A DNA stretch of 12,957 nt. Origin: an uncultured Flavobacteriia bacterium. GTDB taxonomy: Bacteria; Bacteroidota; Bacteroidia; Flavobacteriales_D; Crocinitomicaceae. The DNA lies in the NCBI GenBank assembly GCA_903928365.1, contig CAIYQV010000280.1, positions 1 through 12,957 of the forward strand, written 5' to 3'. The notes below the pieces were generated by a model. It searched no databases. It was given only the letters and a program-made list of their open reading frames with translations, and had not been told where the DNA came from. Positions within the stretch are counted from its first letter, which is position 1. Each line of letters starts with the position of its first letter. Positions 1 to 6,441 of the stretch are shown here, one piece after another. The translations under genes and the position numbers were made by a program.

Positions 1-62
1 GTTGCCATAGTTGTGAATGTGACTCAAATTTAGACAAAGTTTTAGTGTTTCGTTCAAACGTT

Positions 63-70
63 TAATTTTG
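63..70 (+). promoter_or_regulatory. Promoter -7 element (TAATTTTG) of tadA
   Basis: TAATTTTG matches the Bacteroidota housekeeping -7 consensus TAnnTTTG exactly. If the final G sits near -4, transcription starts near base 74, giving only about 5 bases of leader before the ATG at 79. No convincing TTTG is visible at the -33 position, so the call rests on the -7 element and its placement. Confidence 0.5.
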
Positions 71-78
71 AACAAAAG

Positions 79-531
79 ATGAGTATGATCTCTCCTTACA
101 ATGATGAATATTTCATGCGTCAGGCCTTAATGGAAGCACAAAAGGCCTTCGACGCGGATGAGGTGCCTGTGGGAGCCGTGGTGGTAGCCAACAATCAGGT
201 GATCGCGCGTTCGCACAATTTTACGGAACACCTGCACGATGTGACGGCCCATGCAGAAATGCAAGCCATTACCGCAGCATCCGAATATTTGGGAGGAAAG
301 TATTTGTCCGGCTGTACCTTATTCGTAACCATTGAACCCTGTGTGATGTGCGCGGGAGCCCTTTACTGGTCGCAAATAGATAAGATCGTTTTTGGTGCAC
401 GGGACGAAAAAAGAGGCGCGGGACGTTTTCAAAATCAGTTATATCATCCAAAGACACTCGTCACGAACGGTATTCTAGAAAAAGAATGTTCACAGTTGAT
501 GCTGGATTTTTTTCAAAAGAAACGAAAATGA
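79..531 (+). CDS. tadA: tRNA-specific adenosine deaminase TadA
   Basis: This 150-residue cytoplasmic zinc enzyme of the cytidine/deoxycytidylate deaminase fold should convert adenosine-34 of tRNA-Arg(ACG) to inosine, allowing wobble decoding. The zinc and catalytic residues are visible: H58-A-E60, with E60 as the proton shuttle, and the P87-C88-V-M-C91 pair, followed by AGAL. The N-terminal DEVPVGAVVV stretch is typical of TadA, and the length is normal for the family. The start is the ATG at 79; an in-frame ATG at 85 is possible and would remove only two residues. The stop overlaps the next start codon as ATGA, suggesting translational coupling. A guanine deaminase-like relative is the main alternative, but the TAHAEM and EPCVMCAGAL motifs favour TadA. 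Confidence 0.93.
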   Translation: MSMISPYNDEYFMRQALMEAQKAFDADEVPVGAVVVANNQVIARSHNFTEHLHDVTAHAEMQAITAASEYLGGKYLSGCTLFVTIEPCVMCAGALYWSQIDKIVFGARDEKRGAGRFQNQLYHPKTLVTNGILEKECSQLMLDFFQKKRK

Positions 532-946
532 CGAAGCGTGAAACCATAATGTCATGGCTTTTTACATTACTCATGGGCAGTCTTGTATGTTGTTCTTTTG
601 CAGGACCAGAACCATTACTGATATTGATATATGTGCTTGTAGAAGGAATAGCATCCTTACCCTACCTGTTGATCAGCTACTTCTATTTGACAAGTAAACA
701 GTTGAACTTCTTTAAATTTCAACTGTTTCATGCCGGGTTCGCTTTAATCTCAGTATTAACAGGGAAGGCAATTCAAGGAGATTCTGAAGATTATTAATTT
801 GCCGGAATTCCTTTTTATGTTCTCGTTTTGGTATATTTTGTTTCTGGAGTTGTTATTCAGGCAATAATGTTTTACAGAAAGCGCACATAGAAGATTCTGA
901 AAACGAGATTATCAGTAAACGCAAGTGGTTTTACAACAAGAAGTAA
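528..946 (+). pseudogene. Small multi-pass membrane protein, apparently disrupted (in-frame stop plus frameshift)
   Basis: The intact part spans 528-797 (89 residues). Its start overlaps the tadA stop as ATGA, which decides the start. It shows three hydrophobic segments, roughly residues 8-25, 29-55 and 63-78. After the TAA at 795-797 the same frame continues without a break through a clear fourth membrane helix (FAGIPFYVLVLVYFVSGVV, then IQAIMFY) to a TAG at 888. The charged tail continues in the frame one base back, ending in KRKWFYNKK and TAA at 944-946. One substitution (for example TTA to TAA) and loss of one A in the A-run at 878-880 would explain both lesions and restore about 139 residues with four helices. 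The family is not recognised. The 89-residue product may still be made, and a sequencing error at either site cannot be excluded. Confidence 0.6.
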
Positions 947-1019
947 TGTCGTTTGTCAATGGATTAGTCAGGTGTCAATTCAGAAAATGGGAGAAAAAAA
1001 ATTATTCCGAAATCAAACC

Positions 1020-1041
1020 TTTTTGATCAAAAAACGTTTTT
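1020..1041. promoter_or_regulatory. Two overlapping A/T palindromes upstream of the lipoprotein gene
   Basis: A perfect 14-base palindrome TTTTTGATCAAAAA (1020-1033) overlaps the 12-base palindrome AAAAACGTTTTT (1030-1041). They end 13 bases before the ATG at 1055. The arrangement could be a regulator site or simply A/T-rich promoter DNA. No TAnnTTTG element is visible nearby. Confidence 0.25.
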
Positions 1042-1054
1042 ACAATAGTTATAA

Positions 1055-1516
1055 ATGAAACCAAACACAAAGAGTATGAAAAAAATCGTCTTTTTTACCT
1101 TAATTCTTGTCGGATTGAGTTCTTGTAAACGTTTCGACGAGGGTGGATTTGTCAATAGTGCCGACAAAAATCTGACACGTCAAACATGGGTGTTGGATAC
1201 GTATCTCAGAAATGGTAACGACGAAACGTCTCAACTGCTTATTTCAGGATTTGAAGAAACGTTTAATGAGGACGGAACGCTTTTGAGATCGTATGTCTTT
1301 GATGGAAATCAAATGGATCAAACAGGTTCCTGGACATTGAAGTCTGACACGAAGCAGATCAAGATAGATGGTGTGAGCAGTTTGCAATTAACAGCACAAT
1401 CCAGTACTGTCTCAAGTTCTGATATTGAAGTGTTGAAACTTAAAAAGAAAGAGTTCTGGTATTTCTTTGAGAACGGAAGTGATCGACATGAATTTCATTT
1501 CGTTCCCAAAAACTAA
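1055..1516 (+). CDS. Lipocalin-like lipoprotein of unknown function
   Basis: The product is 153 residues from the ATG at 1055, or 146 from the in-frame ATG at 1076. The second start gives a cleaner signal peptide (MKKIVFFTLILVGLSSC), so it may be the true one. The lipobox LSSC puts the lipidated cysteine at residue 24 of the longer form, and the following K-R-F does not clearly mark either membrane. The mature part has the pattern of small Bacteroidota lipocalin-like proteins: a TWVLDTYLRNG strand near the start, an FNEDGTL turn and a later GSWTLKSD strand. This fold assignment comes from pattern only. No catalytic residues are apparent and no function is proposed. It appears monocistronic: a broken gene lies upstream and a strong hairpin downstream. 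Confidence 0.82.
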   Translation: MKPNTKSMKKIVFFTLILVGLSSCKRFDEGGFVNSADKNLTRQTWVLDTYLRNGNDETSQLLISGFEETFNEDGTLLRSYVFDGNQMDQTGSWTLKSDTKQIKIDGVSSLQLTAQSSTVSSSDIEVLKLKKKEFWYFFENGSDRHEFHFVPKN

Positions 1517-1542
1517 AGAGGAGTCTCCAAATCTAAACTGAA

Positions 1543-1575
1543 ATCGGCCGGCGGGATCAAATCCAGTCGGCCGAT
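1543..1575. terminator. Strong hairpin terminator between convergent genes
   Basis: ATCGGCCG (1543-1550) pairs perfectly with CGGCCGAT (1568-1575). The stem continues inward with one G-U pair, one G-C pair, one mismatch and GGAT/ATCC around a CAA loop, giving about 15 positions with a single mismatch. On the + strand it is followed by the T-rich ATTGTTTTAT. It lies 27 bases after the lipoprotein stop and 65 bases beyond the stop of the convergent pirin gene, so it may serve both strands. Confidence 0.75.
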
Positions 1576-1640
1576 ATTGTTTTATACGTTTCCTCTTTAA
1601 AGTGAAGTTCTTTTCTGAATAAAATCGTTGTCCTTTGCAT

Positions 1641-2750
1641 TCATCCTTTCACCTCTTCTGTTCCATCCGAATGTTTGGCAAAACGTCCCAATTCACGCGC
1701 ATGCACTTGATCATTCTTTGGCCAGGGCCAACCACCGAACAAGGTACGTTGGTAGTCTGTAAAGGCTTGATAGATCTCATCTTTGGAATTCATCACGAAA
1801 GGCCCGTGCTGAACCACCGGTTCATTAATGGGTTTTCCTTGTAGAACGAGTATTTTGGCTAGTTCTCCCGCATTTTGTAAGGTGAGTTCTTGTTCGGCAT
1901 CTACGATCACCGCATGGTAATTCGGAATTACTTGTCCTTCGATTTGAAGATCATTACCGAAGTAATAATAAACCGTTCGATTGATGCCTTTCCCGGCAGC
2001 GGGTAAACTAAATGTTGCATGGGCTTCCAGTTGGATATTCCAAACAGCTACTTCATTTATATCCGTTGCGGCCCAAGAATTCGGTGGCGCACTTGATGCT
2101 TTCAATTCCTGAAACGAACCCACGAGCACCTCTAGATGAGTAGCATATCCGCTCGTGTCGTTGTATGTTTTCTTCGGTACGTTTTCACTCCAGAGCATTT
2201 TGAAATGCGGTTCAACCATTTTACTTTTTGCAGGAAGGTTGAGCCAGATCTGAAACAACTCAAGCGGATTGTCTTTGTCTGCATTTAGGCATGGGAACAT
2301 CTCAGAATGCTGAACGCCTTTTCCTGCTGTCATCCATTGCACGTCGCCGTTGCCGTATCGTCCGCACGCGCCCGTTGAATCTGCATGATCTACCAATCCT
2401 TCACGGACAACAGTGATGGTTTCAAACCCTCGGTGCGGGTGACCGGGAAAACCCGGCACTTCTGTTCCGTGGTACATGCGGAATCCATCTTTCACAATAA
2501 AATCTTGACCCAGGTATCTTCCGGAAAGCGAAGTGTCGGGGCCCAACTGCTCATTGCCTTTTGGATAATGATCCTCATGATGTACACAAAACAAGAATGG
2601 ATCTTGAGTTTCCCATTGAAATCCGAGTGGTTTGATCTGTACTATTTTCGAAGCCATATTTTGTTCTTTTTCGTTTGAATTCCAGCTGATCAGCGGCATG
2701 GTGAAGAAGCCGAGACCGATCTTTTTTAGAAATGTCCGTCTAAGTGACAT
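1641..2750 (-). CDS. Pirin-family double-cupin protein with Tat-like N-terminal leader
   Basis: The 369-residue protein belongs to the pirin family: metal-binding bicupins, some of which oxidise quercetin while others act as redox-linked regulators. The four metal ligands known from human pirin are recognisable as H104-P-H106 (in HPHRGFET) and H148-S-E150 (in GVQHSE), with nearly the same spacing as in the human protein. The C-terminal cupin ends in the family motif FGGWPWP. Before the pirin core is an extension beginning MSLRRTFLKKIGLG, which fits the twin-arginine pattern RRxFLK followed by a hydrophobic stretch, so export is plausible. An internal ATG at 2657 (MASKIVQIKPLG) would give an ordinary cytoplasmic pirin of 338 residues. 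The upstream phosphate operon is insulated by a terminator and this gene has its own promoter, so it is probably transcribed alone. The true substrate is unknown. Confidence 0.9.
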   Translation of the reverse strand: MSLRRTFLKKIGLGFFTMPLISWNSNEKEQNMASKIVQIKPLGFQWETQDPFLFCVHHEDHYPKGNEQLGPDTSLSGRYLGQDFIVKDGFRMYHGTEVPGFPGHPHRGFETITVVREGLVDHADSTGACGRYGNGDVQWMTAGKGVQHSEMFPCLNADKDNPLELFQIWLNLPAKSKMVEPHFKMLWSENVPKKTYNDTSGYATHLEVLVGSFQELKASSAPPNSWAATDINEVAVWNIQLEAHATFSLPAAGKGINRTVYYYFGNDLQIEGQVIPNYHAVIVDAEQELTLQNAGELAKILVLQGKPINEPVVQHGPFVMNSKDEIYQAFTDYQRTLFGGWPWPKNDQVHARELGRFAKHSDGTEEVKG

Positions 2751-2769
2751 ATGATTTGTTTTTGCTCGT

Positions 2770-2777
2770 CAAATGTA
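2770..2777 (-). promoter_or_regulatory. Promoter -7 element (TACATTTG) of the pirin gene
   Basis: On the minus strand TACATTTG fits TAnnTTTG exactly and lies 19 bases before the ATG at 2750, predicting a leader of about 15 bases. This position supports the long, Tat-containing start over the internal ATG at 2657. No clear -33 TTTG is seen. Confidence 0.45.
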
Positions 2778-2821
2778 AAACAAGGTTGCCATAAAAAAGT
2801 TGATAAAGGTTAAGAAACTAA

Positions 2822-2848
2822 AAAGGCTGTCTCCTAGAAACAGCCTTT
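2822..2848 (-). terminator. Rho-independent terminator of the phosphate transporter operon
   Basis: AAAGGCTGT and ACAGCCTTT form a perfect 9-base-pair stem, 21 bases after the stop of the transporter gene. Read on the minus strand the stem runs into TTTTTAG, as expected for intrinsic termination. It separates the transporter operon from the pirin gene, which lies further along the same strand. Confidence 0.8.
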
Positions 2849-2869
2849 GAAAAGTATTCGTTCAAAAAA

Positions 2870-4492
2870 TCAATTGAACAATTTTATAACATAATAGAAT
2901 ATAGCAGCTAACACCGCACTTACAGGAATGGTCAGAATCCAGGCCCAAAGTAAGTTCACGGTCACCCCCCATCGCACAGCGCTTAAACGTTTGGTTGCGC
3001 CCACACCAATGATGGAGCCGGTAATCGTATGAGTGGTGGAGACAGGAATACCGAATTGCGAAACCGTAAAGAGCGTCAAAGCCCCTGCTGTTTCCGCACA
3101 CACTCCTTCAAGTGGTGTCACTTTTGTGATCTTGGTTCCCATTGTTTTAACGATCTTCCAACCGCCCATTAGGGTTCCAAGTCCGATCATCATGTAACAG
3201 GCAAAGGCAATCCACCAAGGCATGGAATCGTTGTTCACTTTGGTTTCGATCTTGTGGTCTCCCAATAGTTCAAACGATTTTTCATCAACGTATTTGGTGA
3301 AGAAGCCTGCATAACGGTAAGAAGTATCCAACGCTTTTCCGTCAAAGATCATCGCATCAGTTTCCAGATCGTGAATCTCTTTTTTCTTCGTGTATACCAA
3401 AAGCGGGCTTAAGGTTTTCAATGCCTTGTCAAAGTCGTCAGATTTGATTTTTTCTTTCTTCAACATCTGGAAGAAAGGCGCTTTTAAATCTGTTCCGGAA
3501 ACTAATTTTTTATTTTCGAAAAGCTTGTTGTTCGTCTCGCCGTCTAAGATGTTTTTTCCGTCTGTATAGTAAACGTGGCCTTCAGCAATGACCAAGCTAG
3601 GCTTGAATTTTTTGATCCTCCCTTCTTTATCATGAAATTTGATCTGAACGATTTCAGCACATTTCAATGCATCAGGAACTTCTTTCACATCGGCGCTTCC
3701 ATCACGTACTCCATTCGCAAAAACGATCAACGCGGCACAGATGATACCCATTACCTTTTGTGAGTCTGCCCCACCATGTCCGAGGGAGAATGCTGCAGAA
3801 GACAATAGTTGCAGGCGTTTGTACATGGTTGACTCTTTTACCGCTGTTTGGCGGCGACCATGAATAAGTTGGTAGCCTATGTAAACAAGAACAAAGGTGC
3901 CCAATGTAACACCAATGATCCAGATCATGATAGGTTTCAGATCAATAAAGTCTTTGTAGTACCAGGAGGAGTAAACAGTTATAGCGGATAATAGAATCGA
4001 GAAACCGATCTTTTTAATAAAGGATCGTTGTATGGTGACTAAAGCAATAATGAATGCAATAATACCACCGATAACCGGTGCAAGGAAAATAAAAAGGATG
4101 GGCTTAATGATTTCTTCCCATTTTAGTACATCGAATCCGGCATGTGCGATGGCTGCTCCGGCAAATCCTCCAATCAGCGTGTGAGAAGAAGAGGAAGGAA
4201 GTCCAAGCCACCACGTAAGCAAGTTCCAGGCTGTTGCTGCAAGAAGTCCCGCAAGAATCACCCAAAGATCGATCACGGAATTGTCTACCGTCTTAGCCAC
4301 GGTGTTCCCGACACTCATATCGAAAACCCAGAAGGCTGCAAAGTTGAACACGGCTGCCCAAACTACAGCCTGGAAAGGCGTCAGCACTTTGGTAGAAACT
4401 ACCGTAGCGATCGAGTTAGCAGCATCGTGAAAGCCATTCACCAAGTCAAACAACAAGGCGATGATTATGATGACTATTAATAACGATAACAT
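2870..4492 (-). CDS. PiT-family inorganic phosphate transporter
   Basis: The 540-residue inner-membrane permease belongs to the PiT family (low-affinity phosphate uptake, usually metal-phosphate with protons or sodium). Both halves of the inverted PiT repeat carry their signatures: GFHDAANS at residues 20-27 with ATVVSTKVLTP after it, and the C-terminal PVSTTHTITGSIIGVGATKR. LPSSSSHTLIGG and HGGADSQKVMGII are also family motifs. About ten hydrophobic helices are visible. Between the halves, roughly residues 264-422, lies a long hydrophilic stretch of about 160 residues, bigger than the loop of E. coli PitA. The gene follows the intact DUF47 gene by 23 bases, the usual two-gene uptake unit, and ends at a strong terminator. 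Substrate choice (phosphate versus sulfate) rests on family and neighbour. Confidence 0.93.
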   Translation of the reverse strand: MLSLLIVIIIIALLFDLVNGFHDAANSIATVVSTKVLTPFQAVVWAAVFNFAAFWVFDMSVGNTVAKTVDNSVIDLWVILAGLLAATAWNLLTWWLGLPSSSSHTLIGGFAGAAIAHAGFDVLKWEEIIKPILFIFLAPVIGGIIAFIIALVTIQRSFIKKIGFSILLSAITVYSSWYYKDFIDLKPIMIWIIGVTLGTFVLVYIGYQLIHGRRQTAVKESTMYKRLQLLSSAAFSLGHGGADSQKVMGIICAALIVFANGVRDGSADVKEVPDALKCAEIVQIKFHDKEGRIKKFKPSLVIAEGHVYYTDGKNILDGETNNKLFENKKLVSGTDLKAPFFQMLKKEKIKSDDFDKALKTLSPLLVYTKKKEIHDLETDAMIFDGKALDTSYRYAGFFTKYVDEKSFELLGDHKIETKVNNDSMPWWIAFACYMMIGLGTLMGGWKIVKTMGTKITKVTPLEGVCAETAGALTLFTVSQFGIPVSTTHTITGSIIGVGATKRLSAVRWGVTVNLLWAWILTIPVSAVLAAIFYYVIKLFN

Positions 4493-4515
4493 ACGCGTTC
4501 TATTTAAAACTGAAA

Positions 4516-5163
4516 TTAAGCGTATTTCACTACGATCGATTCGATCACATTTCCGGCATCTTCACACTTGTCCGTTACTGTTTCCAGGGTTTGATAGATC
4601 TCACGTTTTTTAATGAGCTCTTTCGCGTCCGCATTCGAATCGAATAATTTTTCAATACTCAGATCGAAGATTTCGTCCGCCGTGTTTTCAATACTATTGA
4701 TCTTGATCACACATTCAACGATCTTTTGAGTGTTTTTAAGGTTGCGCAATTCCACCACCGCGCTTTTTACTGCAAGTACCGCTTGTTGGATAGAGTCTGC
4801 CGTTTTCTGAATTCCGGAGTCGGTGGTAGGATCGATTTTGTAGAAATTGATCTTTTTCCCCGATGCGTAGATGTAGTCTGCGATATCATCCAATGCCGAA
4901 GCAAGGCTATGGATATCTTCACGATCAAAAGGAGTGATGAAGTTTTTACCTAATTCAATGAATATGTTGTGTGTAAGCAAATCGTTCTGGTGCTCCAGAT
5001 CTTCCATTTCTTTGACAAGGGCCGCGCGTTTATTGTAATCTGGTTCGTTAACGAGTTGAACCAATTTGGCTCCAAGTGTCTCCAGATTAGCGCTTGCGTT
5101 TTCAAATAGAGTGTAAAATACTCTGTCTTTAGGTAAAAAGAATTTTAATAGACCAGATGCCAT
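4516..5163 (-). CDS. DUF47 (PhoU-like) accessory protein of the phosphate transporter
   Basis: This 215-residue, all-helical cytoplasmic protein is of the DUF47 family, distant relatives of PhoU that are commonly encoded next to PiT transporters and thought to control them. The family hallmark ITPFDREDI is at residues 76-84. The acidic motifs expected to bind metal in PhoU-type bundles are intact: D92-D-I-A-D96 in the first half and D198-K-C-E-D202 in the second, plus an E57-H-x-x-D61 motif in an early helix. The start ATG lies 17 bases from a TAnnTTTG element, so the leader is short. The transporter starts 23 bases downstream, so the two are almost surely co-transcribed. A paralog with altered motifs lies about 560 bases upstream on the same strand. 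Confidence 0.92.
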   Translation of the reverse strand: MASGLLKFFLPKDRVFYTLFENASANLETLGAKLVQLVNEPDYNKRAALVKEMEDLEHQNDLLTHNIFIELGKNFITPFDREDIHSLASALDDIADYIYASGKKINFYKIDPTTDSGIQKTADSIQQAVLAVKSAVVELRNLKNTQKIVECVIKINSIENTADEIFDLSIEKLFDSNADAKELIKKREIYQTLETVTDKCEDAGNVIESIVVKYA

Positions 5164-5180
5164 ATATCATTTGTTTGATT

Positions 5181-5188
5181 CAAAAGTA
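5181..5188 (-). promoter_or_regulatory. Promoter -7 element (TACTTTTG) of the DUF47-PiT operon
   Basis: On the minus strand TACTTTTG matches TAnnTTTG exactly and ends 17 bases before the ATG at 5163. Its start point would be near 5177. An inverted repeat at 5218-5236 then falls at about -41 to -59, a usual place for an activator. Confidence 0.5.
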
Positions 5189-5217
5189 TAAGATTCAAAC
5201 AACTAAGCAGTCATTCT

Positions 5218-5236
5218 TAACATAAACATAATGTTA
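5218..5236. promoter_or_regulatory. Inverted repeat TAACAT-N7-ATGTTA upstream of the DUF47-PiT operon
   Basis: TAACAT (5218-5223) and ATGTTA (5231-5236) are perfect arms around seven A/T-rich bases, just upstream of the predicted promoter. The left arm is part of TTAACATAA, which recurs at 6472-6480 upstream of the second DUF47 gene. A phosphate-responsive regulator site is conceivable but is only an inference; A/T-rich DNA gives such repeats by chance. Confidence 0.3.
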
Positions 5237-5327
5237 CTGATTTTATAAGCCCTGTGGAAGCTTAATCCCAATCTTCATCACTGTCATGAAAACAGATCTG
5301 ATCCCGAAAGCAAGAAGTTCGTTTTAA

Positions 5328-5639
5328 TTAGTTTTTTAAATCGTTGTAGTGCTGTACATCTATCTCCACCTCGATCTCATAGTCTGGGTGTTTTTCATGC
5401 AAGAACACAATAAGGTTATTAATGACACTGTTGTCAGATCCTTCTTTCAATTTGAAGGTAAGTTCCCTTACGAACTTCCCATTGTCTAAGGCAAATTCTA
5501 CCCCTACCAACTCGGCCATGGCAGCCCCTTTGTAGGACACCACATTACCTTCAATAGTAAAGCCATCAGTGGAGATGTTGCGAGTTACAGAACAGGAAGA
5601 GATCAGTAATAAGGCAAAGAAGAGGAAAAGGAGTCGCAT
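5328..5639 (-). CDS. Small lipoprotein of unknown function
   Basis: The 103-residue product begins with a compact type II signal peptide, MRLLFLFFALLLISSC, with the lipidated cysteine at residue 16. The mature part is about 87 residues and seems to alternate strands and a helix: FTIEGNVVSYKG, VGVEFALDNG, a KFVRELTFKLKEG strand, then VINNLIVFLHEK and a final EIEVEIDV strand. No family is recognised. It is co-oriented with the two DUF47 genes and lies between them (gaps of 164 and 86 bases), so it may belong to the phosphate locus, but the gaps allow independent transcription. A palindrome ACCTAA-AG-TTAGGT lies 25 bases upstream of its start. Confidence 0.75.
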   Translation of the reverse strand: MRLLFLFFALLLISSCSVTRNISTDGFTIEGNVVSYKGAAMAELVGVEFALDNGKFVRELTFKLKEGSDNSVINNLIVFLHEKHPDYEIEVEIDVQHYNDLKN

Positions 5640-5664
5640 ACGAAAAGTTTAATTTGATACTTAA

Positions 5665-5678
5665 ACCTAAAGTTAGGT
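5665..5678 (-). promoter_or_regulatory. Palindrome overlapping a possible -7 element of the small lipoprotein gene
   Basis: ACCTAA-AG-TTAGGT is a 14-base palindrome. The minus strand across it reads TAACTTTA, one base off TAnnTTTG, 26 bases before the lipoprotein ATG at 5639. A regulator sitting on the palindrome would therefore cover the promoter. Evidence is pattern only. Confidence 0.3.
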
Positions 5679-5725
5679 ATAAATTAAAGACCAATTAACT
5701 TGACGTTAAATTTTAATGTTGGTTT

Positions 5726-6370
5726 TCAGGCATATTTTACATAAAAACCCTCAGAAATCTGACTCAGTTCTTTAAACCGCATCGATAATGTGCCAAAGTA
5801 CTCATAAAGGTCAATATTGATCAGGATCTCTTTGATGTTGTCCAGCTCATTGAAACTTTCCGTCATATAAGCCTCACATTGATCATTGATGTTGTTATGA
5901 GCATCACGCAGATCCAGAATAAACTCATAAGTCTGTTTTTGATTTCGCATCTTTTCAAGTCCGTGAATCACTTTTAGCAGTGCCGTTGCTCCTTCGAGGT
6001 AAGATTGACTAAGGCTTGTCAATCCCTTTTGCTCCTCACCGCATTTATTTTGTTCGATGTAACGGATTAAGGAGTCTGTTTTGGAGGAAAGAGTTTTTAT
6101 GCCACTTCCCAAAGCAAAAATATCCTCACGGTCAAAGGGTGTGATCAGGTTTTTGGAAAGGGTTTCAAATAAGGCACGTGATTCTTTGACCGTTTCTTTG
6201 TGTAGAGTAGCTGAGCGTGCAATCAGGTCTTTACGTTTGTTTAAATCCGCTTCGTGTACCAATTGCTCCAGAAGCAAACTCAAAGAATGTAGCCGATCGG
6301 CTGAATGATGAAGGTGACCTAATATGAAATTGCCATTTGGAAATAAATGCTGAATAACAGAAGTAGCCAT
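5726..6370 (-). CDS. DUF47 (PhoU-like) paralog lacking the usual acidic motifs
   Basis: The 214-residue protein aligns without gaps to the transporter-linked DUF47 protein over the first 100 residues: ITPFDREDI occupies residues 76-84 in both, NKR is at 44-46 in both, and both end in VKYA. However, the acidic motifs are gone. The position of DDIAD (92-96) reads KTLSS, the position of DKCED near the C terminus reads MRFKE, and the ExHxxD-like site around 57-61 reads HKETV. The bundle fold is probably retained while metal binding is altered or lost. It has no transporter gene directly attached, but is co-oriented with the lipoprotein and the DUF47-PiT pair downstream. It may modulate the same transporter, pair with the intact paralog, or have a new role. 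Confidence 0.85.
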   Translation of the reverse strand: MATSVIQHLFPNGNFILGHLHHSADRLHSLSLLLEQLVHEADLNKRKDLIARSATLHKETVKESRALFETLSKNLITPFDREDIFALGSGIKTLSSKTDSLIRYIEQNKCGEEQKGLTSLSQSYLEGATALLKVIHGLEKMRNQKQTYEFILDLRDAHNNINDQCEAYMTESFNELDNIKEILINIDLYEYFGTLSMRFKELSQISEGFYVKYA

Positions 6371-6380
6371 GTTTTTTTTG

Positions 6381-6389
6381 CAAAGATTA
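6381..6389 (-). promoter_or_regulatory. Possible -7 element of the second DUF47 gene
   Basis: The minus strand reads TAATCTTTG, a TAnnTTTG-like element with one extra base in the spacer (AATCTTTG is a 7 of 8 match), followed by ten bases to the ATG at 6370. It is weaker than the other promoters in the window. Confidence 0.35.
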
Positions 6390-6411
6390 CAACACTTTGA
6401 CCGCTTGTTTA

Positions 6412-6441
6412 TATGATTTACGATACCATAACGAAATCATA
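6412..6441. promoter_or_regulatory. Inverted repeat in the divergent region between the DUF47 paralog and mnmE
   Basis: TATGATTT (6412-6419) and AAATCATA (6434-6441) are perfect 8-base arms with a 14-base spacer. The site lies at about -35 to -64 of the minus-strand gene and about 70 bases upstream of the mnmE start. It could be an operator for the DUF47 paralog. No known consensus is recognised. Confidence 0.3.

Noticed and set aside
486..527. Upstream ATG for the membrane protein inside tadA
   Set aside because: It would add 14 residues overlapping tadA deeply; the ATGA overlap at 528 is the usual coupled start.
4142..4480. 112-residue + strand frame within the transporter gene
   Set aside because: It is antisense to conserved PiT sequence, with a basic low-complexity translation and no start context; a shadow frame.
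5237..5327. Terminator after the small lipoprotein
   Set aside because: Only a four-base stem (CTGT/ACAG) could be found; nothing supportable.
5703..5719. A/T-rich hairpin (ACGTTAA/TTAATGT) after the DUF47 paralog as a terminator
   Set aside because: It has a seven-pair stem with a wobble, almost no G/C and no T-tract on the minus strand; too weak to call.
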